Source of the DNA: Ramlibacter albus
GTDB taxonomy: Bacteria; Pseudomonadota; Gammaproteobacteria; Burkholderiales; Burkholderiaceae_C
Assembly: GCF_014297445.1 (NCBI RefSeq)
Contig: NZ_JACORU010000012.1
Location: 1 to 64,000 of the forward strand
Reading direction: 5' to 3'
DNA: 64,000 nt
The notes beneath the pieces were generated by a model. It did not search any database. It was not told where the DNA came from and saw only the letters and a list, made by a program, of their open reading frames with translations. Within the stretch, counting starts at the first letter, position 1; each line of letters begins with the position of its first letter. Of this stretch, positions 9,707 to 17,634 are shown piece after piece. A program made the translations under genes and the position numbers.

Positions 9707-10476
9707 TGATGCGGCGCGCCGCAGGCCTGCTGCTCGCATTCGCCGCCACGGCGCAGGGGCAGGTGCTGATCCAGCCCGTGGTGGTGCAGTTCGCCGCCAA
9801 GCAGAAGGTGGTGGCGGTCAGCCTCGCGATGAGCGAGCGGGCCGCCGCGCCGATGCAGTTGCAGGCGCAGGTGCTGCGCTGGACCCAGGACAGCGAGGGC
9901 GGCGCCGTGACGCAGCCGGCCGACGATGTCCTCGTGTCCCCCGCCATCACCCAGCTGCACCCCGGCCAGCGCCAGGTGTTCCGGCTCGCCCTTCGCAACC
10001 CGCAGCCCGCGGGCGTGGAGAAGGCGTACCGGCTCGTGCTGGAGGATGTAGCACAGGTCCCCGCGGACGCCTCGGGCAGCCCGCAGGCCGGGCTGCACAT
10101 CCGCATGCGCTACGACCTTCCCGTGCTGGTGCCGCCGCAGGGGCCGCCGCTGCAGGCGCTGCAGTGGGCGCAGTGCCCCACGCTGGGGCCGCAAGGCGCG
10201 CGCGTCGCGAGCGGGCCCGCCGCGGACGCGTATGCGCTGGCGTGCGTGCGGCTGCTCAATGCGGGCAATCGCCGCGTCCGGCTTCACGCCGTGCGCGTGA
10301 CCGGCGAAGGCTGGCAGGAAGACCTGCCCCTGAAGCAGGATGCGCCCGCGATCCTGGCCGGTGCGCAGCGCGAATTCCGTTTCCAGCTGCCGCCATCGAG
10401 CGGCGGCGCCATCCGCGGCGTGCAGGCGCAGACCACCCGCGGCGAGGTGCTGCGGGCGGAACCCGCTACCTTCTGA
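9706..10476 (+). CDS. Periplasmic fimbrial chaperone (archaic/Csu-type)
   Basis: A 256-residue protein with a short signal peptide (ends 'TAQGQVLIQP'). The two-domain PapD fold is seen from 'VVVQFAAKQKVVAVSLAMSE' through 'LHPGQRQVFRLALRN' and 'IRMRYDLPVLV'. The N-terminal hydrophobic 'VLIQPVVVQF' strand is typical of archaic chaperones. It would hold unfolded SCPU subunits in the periplasm and deliver them to the usher. Start and stop are tightly packed between the pilin and usher genes. Two ATGs lie in tandem at 9706 and 9709. The first overlaps the pilin stop. Confidence 0.9.
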   Translation: MMRRAAGLLLAFAATAQGQVLIQPVVVQFAAKQKVVAVSLAMSERAAAPMQLQAQVLRWTQDSEGGAVTQPADDVLVSPAITQLHPGQRQVFRLALRNPQPAGVEKAYRLVLEDVAQVPADASGSPQAGLHIRMRYDLPVLVPPQGPPLQALQWAQCPTLGPQGARVASGPAADAYALACVRLLNAGNRRVRLHAVRVTGEGWQEDLPLKQDAPAILAGAQREFRFQLPPSSGGAIRGVQAQTTRGEVLRAEPATF

Positions 10477-10486
10477 GGCAGCGGCC

Positions 10487-13267
10487 ATGAACCGCGTCGC
10501 AGCCTTCACCGCCGCAACCCTCGCCGTCGCCGGCCTGCCTGCGCATGCGGCCGCGCCGGCCATCCAGGTGGTGGAAATGCGCGACGGCGGTAACGCGGTG
10601 CGGGTGCGTATTCCCGGCGTCGCCGGTGTCGAGCCCGAACTGGCATGGACCGGCTCGGCCGGCGGTGTGCGCAAGCTCTCGTTGACCTGGCGCGGTGCGC
10701 GCCCGTCGCAGCCGCTGCCGCAACACCTGCAGGAAGACGGCAGCGGCCCGGTTGCCTCGGTGGGGCTGCGCAGCGAGCCGGATGAAACGCGCGTCGAACT
10801 GGTCATGCTGCGGTCCGTCGCGCCGTACCTGCGGCGCGACGGCGACGCGTGGCTGCTCAGGTTGCTGCCGGACGAGCGTGAACCCGCTCGCGAGGTGATC
10901 GTGGCAGCAGCACTGCCGGCGGCGCCGCCACCGGCATTGCCGCCGGCACCGGCACCGGCATCGATCATGGGCGCGCCCCCACTGGCCGCGCCAGCCGCAC
11001 CCGCTGCGCGCGAACTGCTGCTGGTGGACCTGGCCGTGAATGGCCAGCGCCAGGCGGAGATCGTGCGCGCCGAACAACTCCCCGATGCGAAAGTGCTGCT
11101 GGCCGCCGCGGCATGGACCGACGCGCGGCTCGCGGCCGTGGGCCAGCCCGCGACCCTCAGCGACGGCACGCCGGCCTACATGCTCGACGCCGTGGCGGGG
11201 CTCACCTACCGCATCGATCGCTCCACCATGCGCCTGGAGGTCAATGCACCGGCCACCGCATTCGTGGGCTCGAAAGTAGGGCCGCAACCGACCGAGGCGC
11301 CGGCCCTGCAGCCGCCCGACCCCGGCGTGCTCCTCAACTACGACGTCTCGGTGGCGCGCGCGGGCCGCGGCAGCGGCACGTCCGCCGGCGCGCAGGTGGA
11401 GGCCGCTGTCTTCGGCAGCCTCGGCACCTTCGCGACATCGGCACTGCTCGTGCACGACGGCGCCCAGCGCTCGCTGTCGCGGCTGGACACCTACTGGCGC
11501 CTCGACATGCCCGAGCGCATGGAAACCCTCGTGGTGGGCGACACGGTTGGCACCGGCGGTGCGTGGAGCCGGCCCGTGCGCTACGCGGGCGTTCGCTGGG
11601 GCCGCGACTTCGGCATGCGGCCCGGGTTCGTGACGATGCCGCTGCCGGCGCTGTCGGGGCAGGCCGCGCTGCCGTCCACCGTGGACGTGCTGGTGAACAA
11701 CGCACGCACGATCAGCCAGCAGGTGGCGCCCGGCCCGTTCGACATCACGCAGGTGCCCGTCGTCTCGGGTGCGGGCGAAGTGAACCTGGTGGTGCGCGAC
11801 ATGCTGGGCCGCGAGACCATGCTGCGACAGAGCTACTACGCGTCGCCGCGCCTGCTGGCGCCGGGCCTGACGGACTACTCGTTCGAAGCGGGCCTGCTGC
11901 GCACGGGCTACGGCCGCAACGACCGCTATGGCGACGCCTTCGTCGCCGGGACGCTGCGCGCGGGCCTTGTCGCCGGCTTCACCGGCGAAGTGCGGGCCGA
12001 GCTGCAGCGCGACCGGCGCGCGGCCGGCGGCGAGGTGGCCGCCGTGCTGGGCGACTGGGCCGTGGGGCGCGTGGCGGTTGCCGTCTCGGACAGCAAGATG
12101 CATGGCAACGCCGAGCGCGGCGCACTGCTGCAAGCCGGCATCGAGCGGCAGACGCCGACGGGTGGCTGGTCGGTGCAGCACCAGTCGGCCAGCCGCGGCT
12201 TCGACCCGTTCGGCGAGACCACGGGGGCGCTGCCGGCGCGACGCACGCGCAGCCAATGGTTCGCCAGCGCCGGCGGCGCACTGGGCGGCGGCTTCAGTGG
12301 CGGCGTCAGCCTGGCAAGGCAGACGCGGTGGGACGGCGAGACCGCGACGGTCGTGGGCGCGTCCTTCGGAATGGCACTTCCGCACAGCGCGACGCTGGGG
12401 CTCAGTGCCACCCGGCGCATCGGCAGCGCGCATGGCTGGAGCGTCGGCGTCAACATCACGATCCCGCTGGACGACGGAACGTATGCGTCGACCCGCGTCG
12501 ACCGCGGCGCCGACGGGCGCCTGGTTGCGAATGCGGGAGCCGTGCACAACGCGCCGTCCGGCACCGGCCTCGGCTGGCGGGTGGAAGGCTCCACCCAGGC
12601 GGCGCAGCGGGCGAGGGCGGGCTTGCAGTACAACGCTGAGCATGCGGAGTTTGCGGCGGACCTCGCCGCGACCGCTTCCACGGGCCTTGCCATGCGTGCA
12701 GGCGCTCGCGGCTCCATCGGCATGCTCGGGGGCATCCCCTTCGCGTCGCGCCCCGTCGGGCAGGGCAGCTTCGCCATCGTCGAGACCAACGGCATGCAGG
12801 GCGTGCCGGTGCTGCGCAGCCACCAGGTGGTCGCCACCACCGACGCGAACGGCCGCGCGTTCATCCCCGGCCTGCTGCCGTGGCAGAAGAACGCGATCGA
12901 ACTCGATGTCGATGCGGTGCCGATGGACGTCGAATCGCAGGACCTTGCGCAGGACGTCACGCCTCATGCGCGCAGCGGACGCGTCGTGCGCTTCGCCCTG
13001 CGCCACTCGCGCCAGGCGCTCGCCGTGTTCGAGCAGCCCGGCGGCGAACCCGTGCCGGTGGGCACGCAAGTGCGGCTTGGCGAGGGCGGCGAGCCGTTCA
13101 TCGCAGGGCGCCGCGGCGAGGTGTGGCTGACCGGGCTGGCCGCGCACAAGCAGTGGGTGCAGGTGCGCTGGCCCGGCGGCGGCTGCGAGCTGGAACTGGA
13201 CGTCCCCGCGATGGAGGACGGCCTGCCCGGGCGGATCGGGCCCGTGACATGCGGGAGTGCGAAATGA
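10487..13267 (+). CDS. Outer-membrane fimbrial usher with an N-terminal AMIN-like extension
   Basis: A 926-residue outer-membrane usher that would secrete and assemble the pilus. The C-terminal three quarters show usher features ('VLLNYDVSVARAG', 'FGMRPGFVTMPLPALSGQAA', 'VDVLVNNARTISQQVAPGPF', 'VRDMLGRETMLRQSYYASP', and the conserved 'PFASRPVGQGSFAIVE' plug/C-domain region). Residues about 25-130, after the signal peptide, look like an AMIN-type beta domain, as in PilQ or AmiC ('VVEMRDGGNAVRVRIPGVAG'). A Pro/Ala linker of about 35 residues follows. AMIN domains bind peptidoglycan, so the extension might anchor or localise the usher. The start at 10487 lies 10 bp after the chaperone stop. Confidence 0.9.
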   Translation: MNRVAAFTAATLAVAGLPAHAAAPAIQVVEMRDGGNAVRVRIPGVAGVEPELAWTGSAGGVRKLSLTWRGARPSQPLPQHLQEDGSGPVASVGLRSEPDETRVELVMLRSVAPYLRRDGDAWLLRLLPDEREPAREVIVAAALPAAPPPALPPAPAPASIMGAPPLAAPAAPAARELLLVDLAVNGQRQAEIVRAEQLPDAKVLLAAAAWTDARLAAVGQPATLSDGTPAYMLDAVAGLTYRIDRSTMRLEVNAPATAFVGSKVGPQPTEAPALQPPDPGVLLNYDVSVARAGRGSGTSAGAQVEAAVFGSLGTFATSALLVHDGAQRSLSRLDTYWRLDMPERMETLVVGDTVGTGGAWSRPVRYAGVRWGRDFGMRPGFVTMPLPALSGQAALPSTVDVLVNNARTISQQVAPGPFDITQVPVVSGAGEVNLVVRDMLGRETMLRQSYYASPRLLAPGLTDYSFEAGLLRTGYGRNDRYGDAFVAGTLRAGLVAGFTGEVRAELQRDRRAAGGEVAAVLGDWAVGRVAVAVSDSKMHGNAERGALLQAGIERQTPTGGWSVQHQSASRGFDPFGETTGALPARRTRSQWFASAGGALGGGFSGGVSLARQTRWDGETATVVGASFGMALPHSATLGLSATRRIGSAHGWSVGVNITIPLDDGTYASTRVDRGADGRLVANAGAVHNAPSGTGLGWRVEGSTQAAQRARAGLQYNAEHAEFAADLAATASTGLAMRAGARGSIGMLGGIPFASRPVGQGSFAIVETNGMQGVPVLRSHQVVATTDANGRAFIPGLLPWQKNAIELDVDAVPMDVESQDLAQDVTPHARSGRVVRFALRHSRQALAVFEQPGGEPVPVGTQVRLGEGGEPFIAGRRGEVWLTGLAAHKQWVQVRWPGGGCELELDVPAMEDGLPGRIGPVTCGSAK

Positions 13268-13770
13268 AGAACGTGATGGTGTGGGTCCCCGCGTTGCGGA
13301 CGGCCGCGCTCGCAGCCGCCCTGTCGATGGCCGGCAGCGCGTTCGCCGGCGCTTGCAGCGTGAGCTCCACCGGCCTCGCGTTCGGCGCCTACCAGCCGCT
13401 GACGCTGCCAGGCAAGGTGGTGTCCGCGGCAGCCACGAGCAATGCCACCGTGCAGGTCACCTGTACCGGGATCACGACGGGCGGCAGCTATTCGATCGCG
13501 CTGGGCCCGTCCACGGGCGGCACCATCGTCCCGCGCTACCTGGACAACGCCGCGGGCGGGCCGGCGATGTCGTTCAACCTGTATGTCGATCCCTCCTACT
13601 CCACGGTGTGGGGGGACGGCTCGACGGGCACCGCGCTGACCGGTTCGATCCCGACCGGCTCCAGCAGCCAGGCCCATGCCATCTACGGCCGCATCCCGGC
13701 CGGGCAGGGCACCGTACGCGTGGGGTCGTTCACCGGCTCGATGACGATGACACTCACCTACAACCCATGA
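13264..13770 (+). CDS. Second spore coat U domain fimbrial subunit, likely tip or minor pilin
   Basis: A 168-residue exported protein. The signal peptide ends near 'AGSAFAGACSVSSTGLAFG'. The SCPU domain has Cys residues in 'AGACSV' and 'VQVTCTGIT' and the terminal strand 'GSFTGSMTMTLTYNP'. The ATG overlaps the usher stop (ATGA). In Csu systems the subunit encoded after the usher is often the tip adhesin, but this one is a single short domain, so a minor pilin role is equally possible. It is the last structural fimbrial gene. Its stop overlaps the start of the HD-GYP gene. Confidence 0.88.
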   Translation: MKNVMVWVPALRTAALAAALSMAGSAFAGACSVSSTGLAFGAYQPLTLPGKVVSAAATSNATVQVTCTGITTGGSYSIALGPSTGGTIVPRYLDNAAGGPAMSFNLYVDPSYSTVWGDGSTGTALTGSIPTGSSSQAHAIYGRIPAGQGTVRVGSFTGSMTMTLTYNP

Positions 13771-15557
13771 TGCGAACCGCTTCACGGCCCGGCGAGCGCG
13801 AGCAGGCGTTGCGCATGATGATCGAGGCGTCGCCGGAGGCCATCGTGCTCATGGGCGAGGAGGGCCGCGTGGAGTCGTGGAATCCCGCTGCCGAGCGCAT
13901 CTTCGGCTACCCCGCCGCGGAGATCGTCGGCAAGGACCTGCACGCGATGCTCGCGCCGCCGCGGCACGAGGCTGCCTTCCGCGCGGCGCACGAGGCTTTC
14001 CGGGCGCACGGCGAAGGCGCCGCGTTCGACGGCGCGCTCGAGCTTTCCGCGAAGCGTCGCGACGGCTCCGAGTTCCCGATCGAGCTGGCACTCGCACGGC
14101 TGCAGATCGATGGGAGGTGGTGCGCCGTCGGCTTCGTGCGCGACATCTCGCGCCGCAGGGAGCGCGAGCTGGCGCTTGCGCGAACGGACCGCGCGTTGCG
14201 CACGCTCAGTGCCTGCAACGCTTGCCTGGTGCGCGAGCGCAGCGAGGGCGAGCTGCTGCTGCAGGTCGTGCGCGCCATCCACGAGACGGGCGGCTACCCG
14301 CTGGCGTTCGTGGACTGCGGCCCCGCCGGCGGCGGCCTGCGCGCGGCCGCGGGGCGCGGACTGGCGCGCTCCGGCGAGGCGGCGCTGCGCAACGCCATGC
14401 AGGGCGCCGTCGCCGGCGCCGCCGTGCAGGTGTGCCGCTCGAATGCGGGTGAAGCGGTCGCCGTCCTGCCGCTGGGCGCGGACGGCCGCGAGCCGGCGCC
14501 CGGGGTGCTGGTCGTCCTGGGCGAGGGGCCGGCCTTCGACGAGCCGGAGCTGCGGCTGCTGGCGGAGCTGGCCGAACAGGTCGGCTATGGCATCGCGAAC
14601 CTGCGCGCACGCGAGCAGCAGGCGGCGCTGGACGAGCGCGTGCGCGTGCTCGCCCGGCTACCCGAAGAGGACCCCGGCGCCGTCATGCGCGTGGCGGCCG
14701 CGGGGACGGTGCTGTACGCCAACCCGGCGGCCCAGGCGTTCCTGCGCGCGTGCGGCTGCGAAGTGGGCGCGCCCGCGCCGGCAGGGTGCCACGCGATGGC
14801 GCAGGAGGCGCTCGCGGCGGGCGCGGTACGTGTGGAGGAGTTGGCGCTCGCGGGCTGCCTCTACCAGGTGACCTTCGCTCCCGTGCCCGACGCCGGCTAC
14901 GTGAACGTCTACGCGCGCGACGTGACGGCGCAGCGCGACGCCGAGCGCGAGCTGGAGCGTTCGCGCAGGCGCCTCATGGACAGCCTGGTGCAGACCATCG
15001 ATACCGTGGCGCGGGCCGTCGAGAAGCGCGACCCGTACACGGCCGGCCACCAGCACCGCGTCGCGCAGATCGCGGTGGCGATCGCGCGCGAGATGGGCCT
15101 GCCGCCGGCGCGCGTGGAGGGCGTGCGGCTCGGGGCGATGGTGCACGACATCGGCAAGATCTACGTCCCGGCCGAAATCCTCTCGCGGCCGGGCAAGCTG
15201 CTGCCGGCCGAGTACGAGCTGATCCGCTCGCACGCGCAGGTGGGCTACGACATCATGGCCGGCATCGACTTTCCCTGGCCCGTGGCCGAGATGATCGTGC
15301 AGCACCACGAGCGCCTGGACGGCTCGGGCTACCCCGCGGGGCTCAAGGGCGACGAGATCGTGCTCGAAGCGCGCATCCTTGCGGTGGCCGACGTCGTCGA
15401 AGCGATGGCGGCATTCCGCCCGTACCGGCCCGCGCTGGGCATCGACGCCGCGCTGCAGGAGGTCGAGTCGCGGCGCGGCCAGTGGTTCGACGCCCAGGTC
15501 GTGGATGCCTGCGTGCGCATCTTCCGCGAGCGGAACTTCCGCCTGCCCGCGCAGTAA
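13767..15557 (+). CDS. PAS-GAF-HD-GYP cyclic-di-GMP phosphodiesterase
   Basis: A 596-residue soluble protein. The PAS domain lies at about 15-135 ('IEASPEAIVLMGEEGRVES'), followed by a GAF-like region (about 155-290) and a short PAS-like region. The C-terminal HD-GYP domain (about 410-590) has the metal and signature residues 'VHDIGKIYVPAEILSRPG' and 'QHHERLDGSGYPAG'. The intact HD and GYP motifs predict hydrolysis of cyclic di-GMP. Start ATGATG at 13767 overlaps the stop of the pilin gene, so translation is coupled to the fimbrial genes. This is an unusual position for such an enzyme. Confidence 0.93.
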   Translation: MMRTASRPGEREQALRMMIEASPEAIVLMGEEGRVESWNPAAERIFGYPAAEIVGKDLHAMLAPPRHEAAFRAAHEAFRAHGEGAAFDGALELSAKRRDGSEFPIELALARLQIDGRWCAVGFVRDISRRRERELALARTDRALRTLSACNACLVRERSEGELLLQVVRAIHETGGYPLAFVDCGPAGGGLRAAAGRGLARSGEAALRNAMQGAVAGAAVQVCRSNAGEAVAVLPLGADGREPAPGVLVVLGEGPAFDEPELRLLAELAEQVGYGIANLRAREQQAALDERVRVLARLPEEDPGAVMRVAAAGTVLYANPAAQAFLRACGCEVGAPAPAGCHAMAQEALAAGAVRVEELALAGCLYQVTFAPVPDAGYVNVYARDVTAQRDAERELERSRRRLMDSLVQTIDTVARAVEKRDPYTAGHQHRVAQIAVAIAREMGLPPARVEGVRLGAMVHDIGKIYVPAEILSRPGKLLPAEYELIRSHAQVGYDIMAGIDFPWPVAEMIVQHHERLDGSGYPAGLKGDEIVLEARILAVADVVEAMAAFRPYRPALGIDAALQEVESRRGQWFDAQVVDACVRIFRERNFRLPAQ

Positions 15558-15563
15558 GGCCAC

Positions 15564-17624
15564 ATGCACGCGACCGACCTCCTTTCACGCTGGCGCGCGG
15601 CGCTTCCCGCCCTGGTGCTGGTCGCCGGCATCGCGCTGTCGTTCGGCATCGCGAGGCTGTTCGAGCAGGAGTCGGTCGAAGAGGCGCGCGCTGTGTTCGA
15701 GGCCAGGTCGGCGATGAATGTCGCGCAGGTCGAAGACCGGCTGCGTGCGTACCAGGACCTGCTGCACGCGATGCGCGGCTTCTTCGATGCGAGCCGGGCG
15801 CCGGGGCGGGACGAGTACCGCGCTTTCACGGGCGCGCTCGAAGCGGGTTCGCGCTACCCGGAGCTGTCGGCTCTGGAATACGCCGAACACGTCACCGCCG
15901 CAGCGCACGACGCGTTCGCACTGCGTACCGCGGCCTCGCCGATCCATCCGCCGGGAGAGCGTCGCGACTACCTGGTCGCCACGCTGGCCGAGCAGGTGCC
16001 GGCGGGCGAAGACAGGCTGGGGCTCGACTGGCGCTCGGTCGCCCAGCTGGGCGGCGCTGCGGAGCGGGCGCGCAGTTCGGGGACGGTGGCGGGCACGACG
16101 CGTTTTTCGACGCCGGAGACTGCCGCGCAGCCCGGCCGCGATGCGAGCGCCACGCTGATGCTGGCCGTGTACGAGGGCGGCGGCGTTCCGGCCGATGCGC
16201 GGGGGCGCTGGCTGCAGCTGCGCGGCGTCGCCGCCGTGCACCTGCGCATCGAGGCGCTCGTGGCCGCCGCGCTCGGCGCGGAGGCACTGCAGAAAGTGCG
16301 CGTGCGGATCGTCGAGCGCGGTGCGGGCGACCCGCTTTCGCAAGGGGCCAGGCGCGTGCTGTTCGACAGCATGCCCGGCATGCCGCCCGAGAAAGTGCGC
16401 CTCAACAGCATCTACACCACCACGCATTTCATCGCGCTGGGTGACGAGCACTGGGCCTGCGACCTCATGCCGCTGGACGACCCCATGGATGCCTTCGACG
16501 TGGTCAAGCAGGCCGCGATCCTCGCAGCGATGCTTGTGGCCAGCTGCCTCGCGGCGTGGCTCGTGCACGCCCATGGCACGCTGCGCCGCAGCCGCGAGCA
16601 GCTCCTGCAGGCCAACACGACGTCCACGCGGCTGCTGGCGCTCGGCGAGGGCCTGCAGGCGTGCGGCAGCCTCGGCGACGCGTTCGACGTCCTGGCCAGC
16701 GAGATCCCGATGCTGCTGCCGGCAACGAGCGGCGCCGTGCTGCTGCGCGAGGGTGGCGAATATGTGGAACACGCTTCGTGGGGGCTGCCGGCGACCACTG
16801 CGGTGTTCGGCACGGCACACTGCCAGGCCCTGCGGCGCGGCCACCTCTACGCCAATGAAGGCACGGCCGTGCGCTGCGCCCACCTCGGCGGCGGCCAGGT
16901 CGAGTTCGCGCGTTACGCATGCGTGCCGCTCGTTGCGCAGGGCGAACCGGTCGGGTTGATGCACGTGCAGCTCGAGACGCTCGACCCGCTGGCCTCGCCG
17001 ACGCTGGCCGAAACTTCGGCGCTCGCCGCCGCGGTCGCGCAGGAAGTGGCGCTGACCCTCGCCAACCTCCGGCTGCGCGGCCAGCTCGAATCGCAGGCGA
17101 TGCACGACCAGCTCACGGGGCTCTACAACCGCCACTACATGGAGTCGTGGCTGGAGCAGGAAACCCGGCGCACGCTGCGCAGCGGCAAGCCGCTGGCCGC
17201 GCTGATGATCGACATTGACCACTTCAAGCGCATCAACGACACGTGGGGGCACGAGGCGGGCGACAGGGTCCTGCGCGAGGTTGCGCTCGCGCTCAAGGAC
17301 CTGGCGCGGGGCTCCGACGTCGTCTGCCGCTACGGCGGCGAGGAATTCCTCGTGCTGCTGCCCGAGGCCGCCCTCGAGCCTGCCCTGCGCCGCGCCGAGC
17401 AGTTGCGCGAAGCGGTCGCGCGCCTGGCGATCGAGCTGGGCGCACGCGGCGCCGAACGCGTGACCGTCTCGGTCGGGGTCGCCGCCTTCCCGGGGCAGGC
17501 CGCCTCGGCCGAAGCGCTCGTCGCGGCCGCCGATGCCGCGCTGTACGACGCGAAGGCAGGCGGACGCAACCGCGTCTGCGCCGCCGCACCCATCCGACCT
17601 GCCGCCGAGGCGGCGCCCGCCTGA
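15564..17624 (+). CDS. Membrane CHASE-GAF-GGDEF diguanylate cyclase
   Basis: A 686-residue protein. Membrane helix near 15-32, periplasmic CHASE-type sensor (about 45-300), second helix near 313-335 ('AAILAAMLVASCLAAWLV'), cytoplasmic GAF domain (about 360-505) and GGDEF domain (about 515-675). The active site reads 'RYGGEEF', competent for GTP condensation. An inhibitory I-site 'RGSD' lies five residues before it. It starts 6 bp after the HD-GYP gene, so an opposing cyclase and phosphodiesterase are co-expressed. The CHASE domain would sense a periplasmic small molecule, identity unknown. Confidence 0.94.
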   Translation: MHATDLLSRWRAALPALVLVAGIALSFGIARLFEQESVEEARAVFEARSAMNVAQVEDRLRAYQDLLHAMRGFFDASRAPGRDEYRAFTGALEAGSRYPELSALEYAEHVTAAAHDAFALRTAASPIHPPGERRDYLVATLAEQVPAGEDRLGLDWRSVAQLGGAAERARSSGTVAGTTRFSTPETAAQPGRDASATLMLAVYEGGGVPADARGRWLQLRGVAAVHLRIEALVAAALGAEALQKVRVRIVERGAGDPLSQGARRVLFDSMPGMPPEKVRLNSIYTTTHFIALGDEHWACDLMPLDDPMDAFDVVKQAAILAAMLVASCLAAWLVHAHGTLRRSREQLLQANTTSTRLLALGEGLQACGSLGDAFDVLASEIPMLLPATSGAVLLREGGEYVEHASWGLPATTAVFGTAHCQALRRGHLYANEGTAVRCAHLGGGQVEFARYACVPLVAQGEPVGLMHVQLETLDPLASPTLAETSALAAAVAQEVALTLANLRLRGQLESQAMHDQLTGLYNRHYMESWLEQETRRTLRSGKPLAALMIDIDHFKRINDTWGHEAGDRVLREVALALKDLARGSDVVCRYGGEEFLVLLPEAALEPALRRAEQLREAVARLAIELGARGAERVTVSVGVAAFPGQAASAEALVAAADAALYDAKAGGRNRVCAAAPIRPAAEAAPA

Positions 17625-17634
17625 AAGCCCGCCG

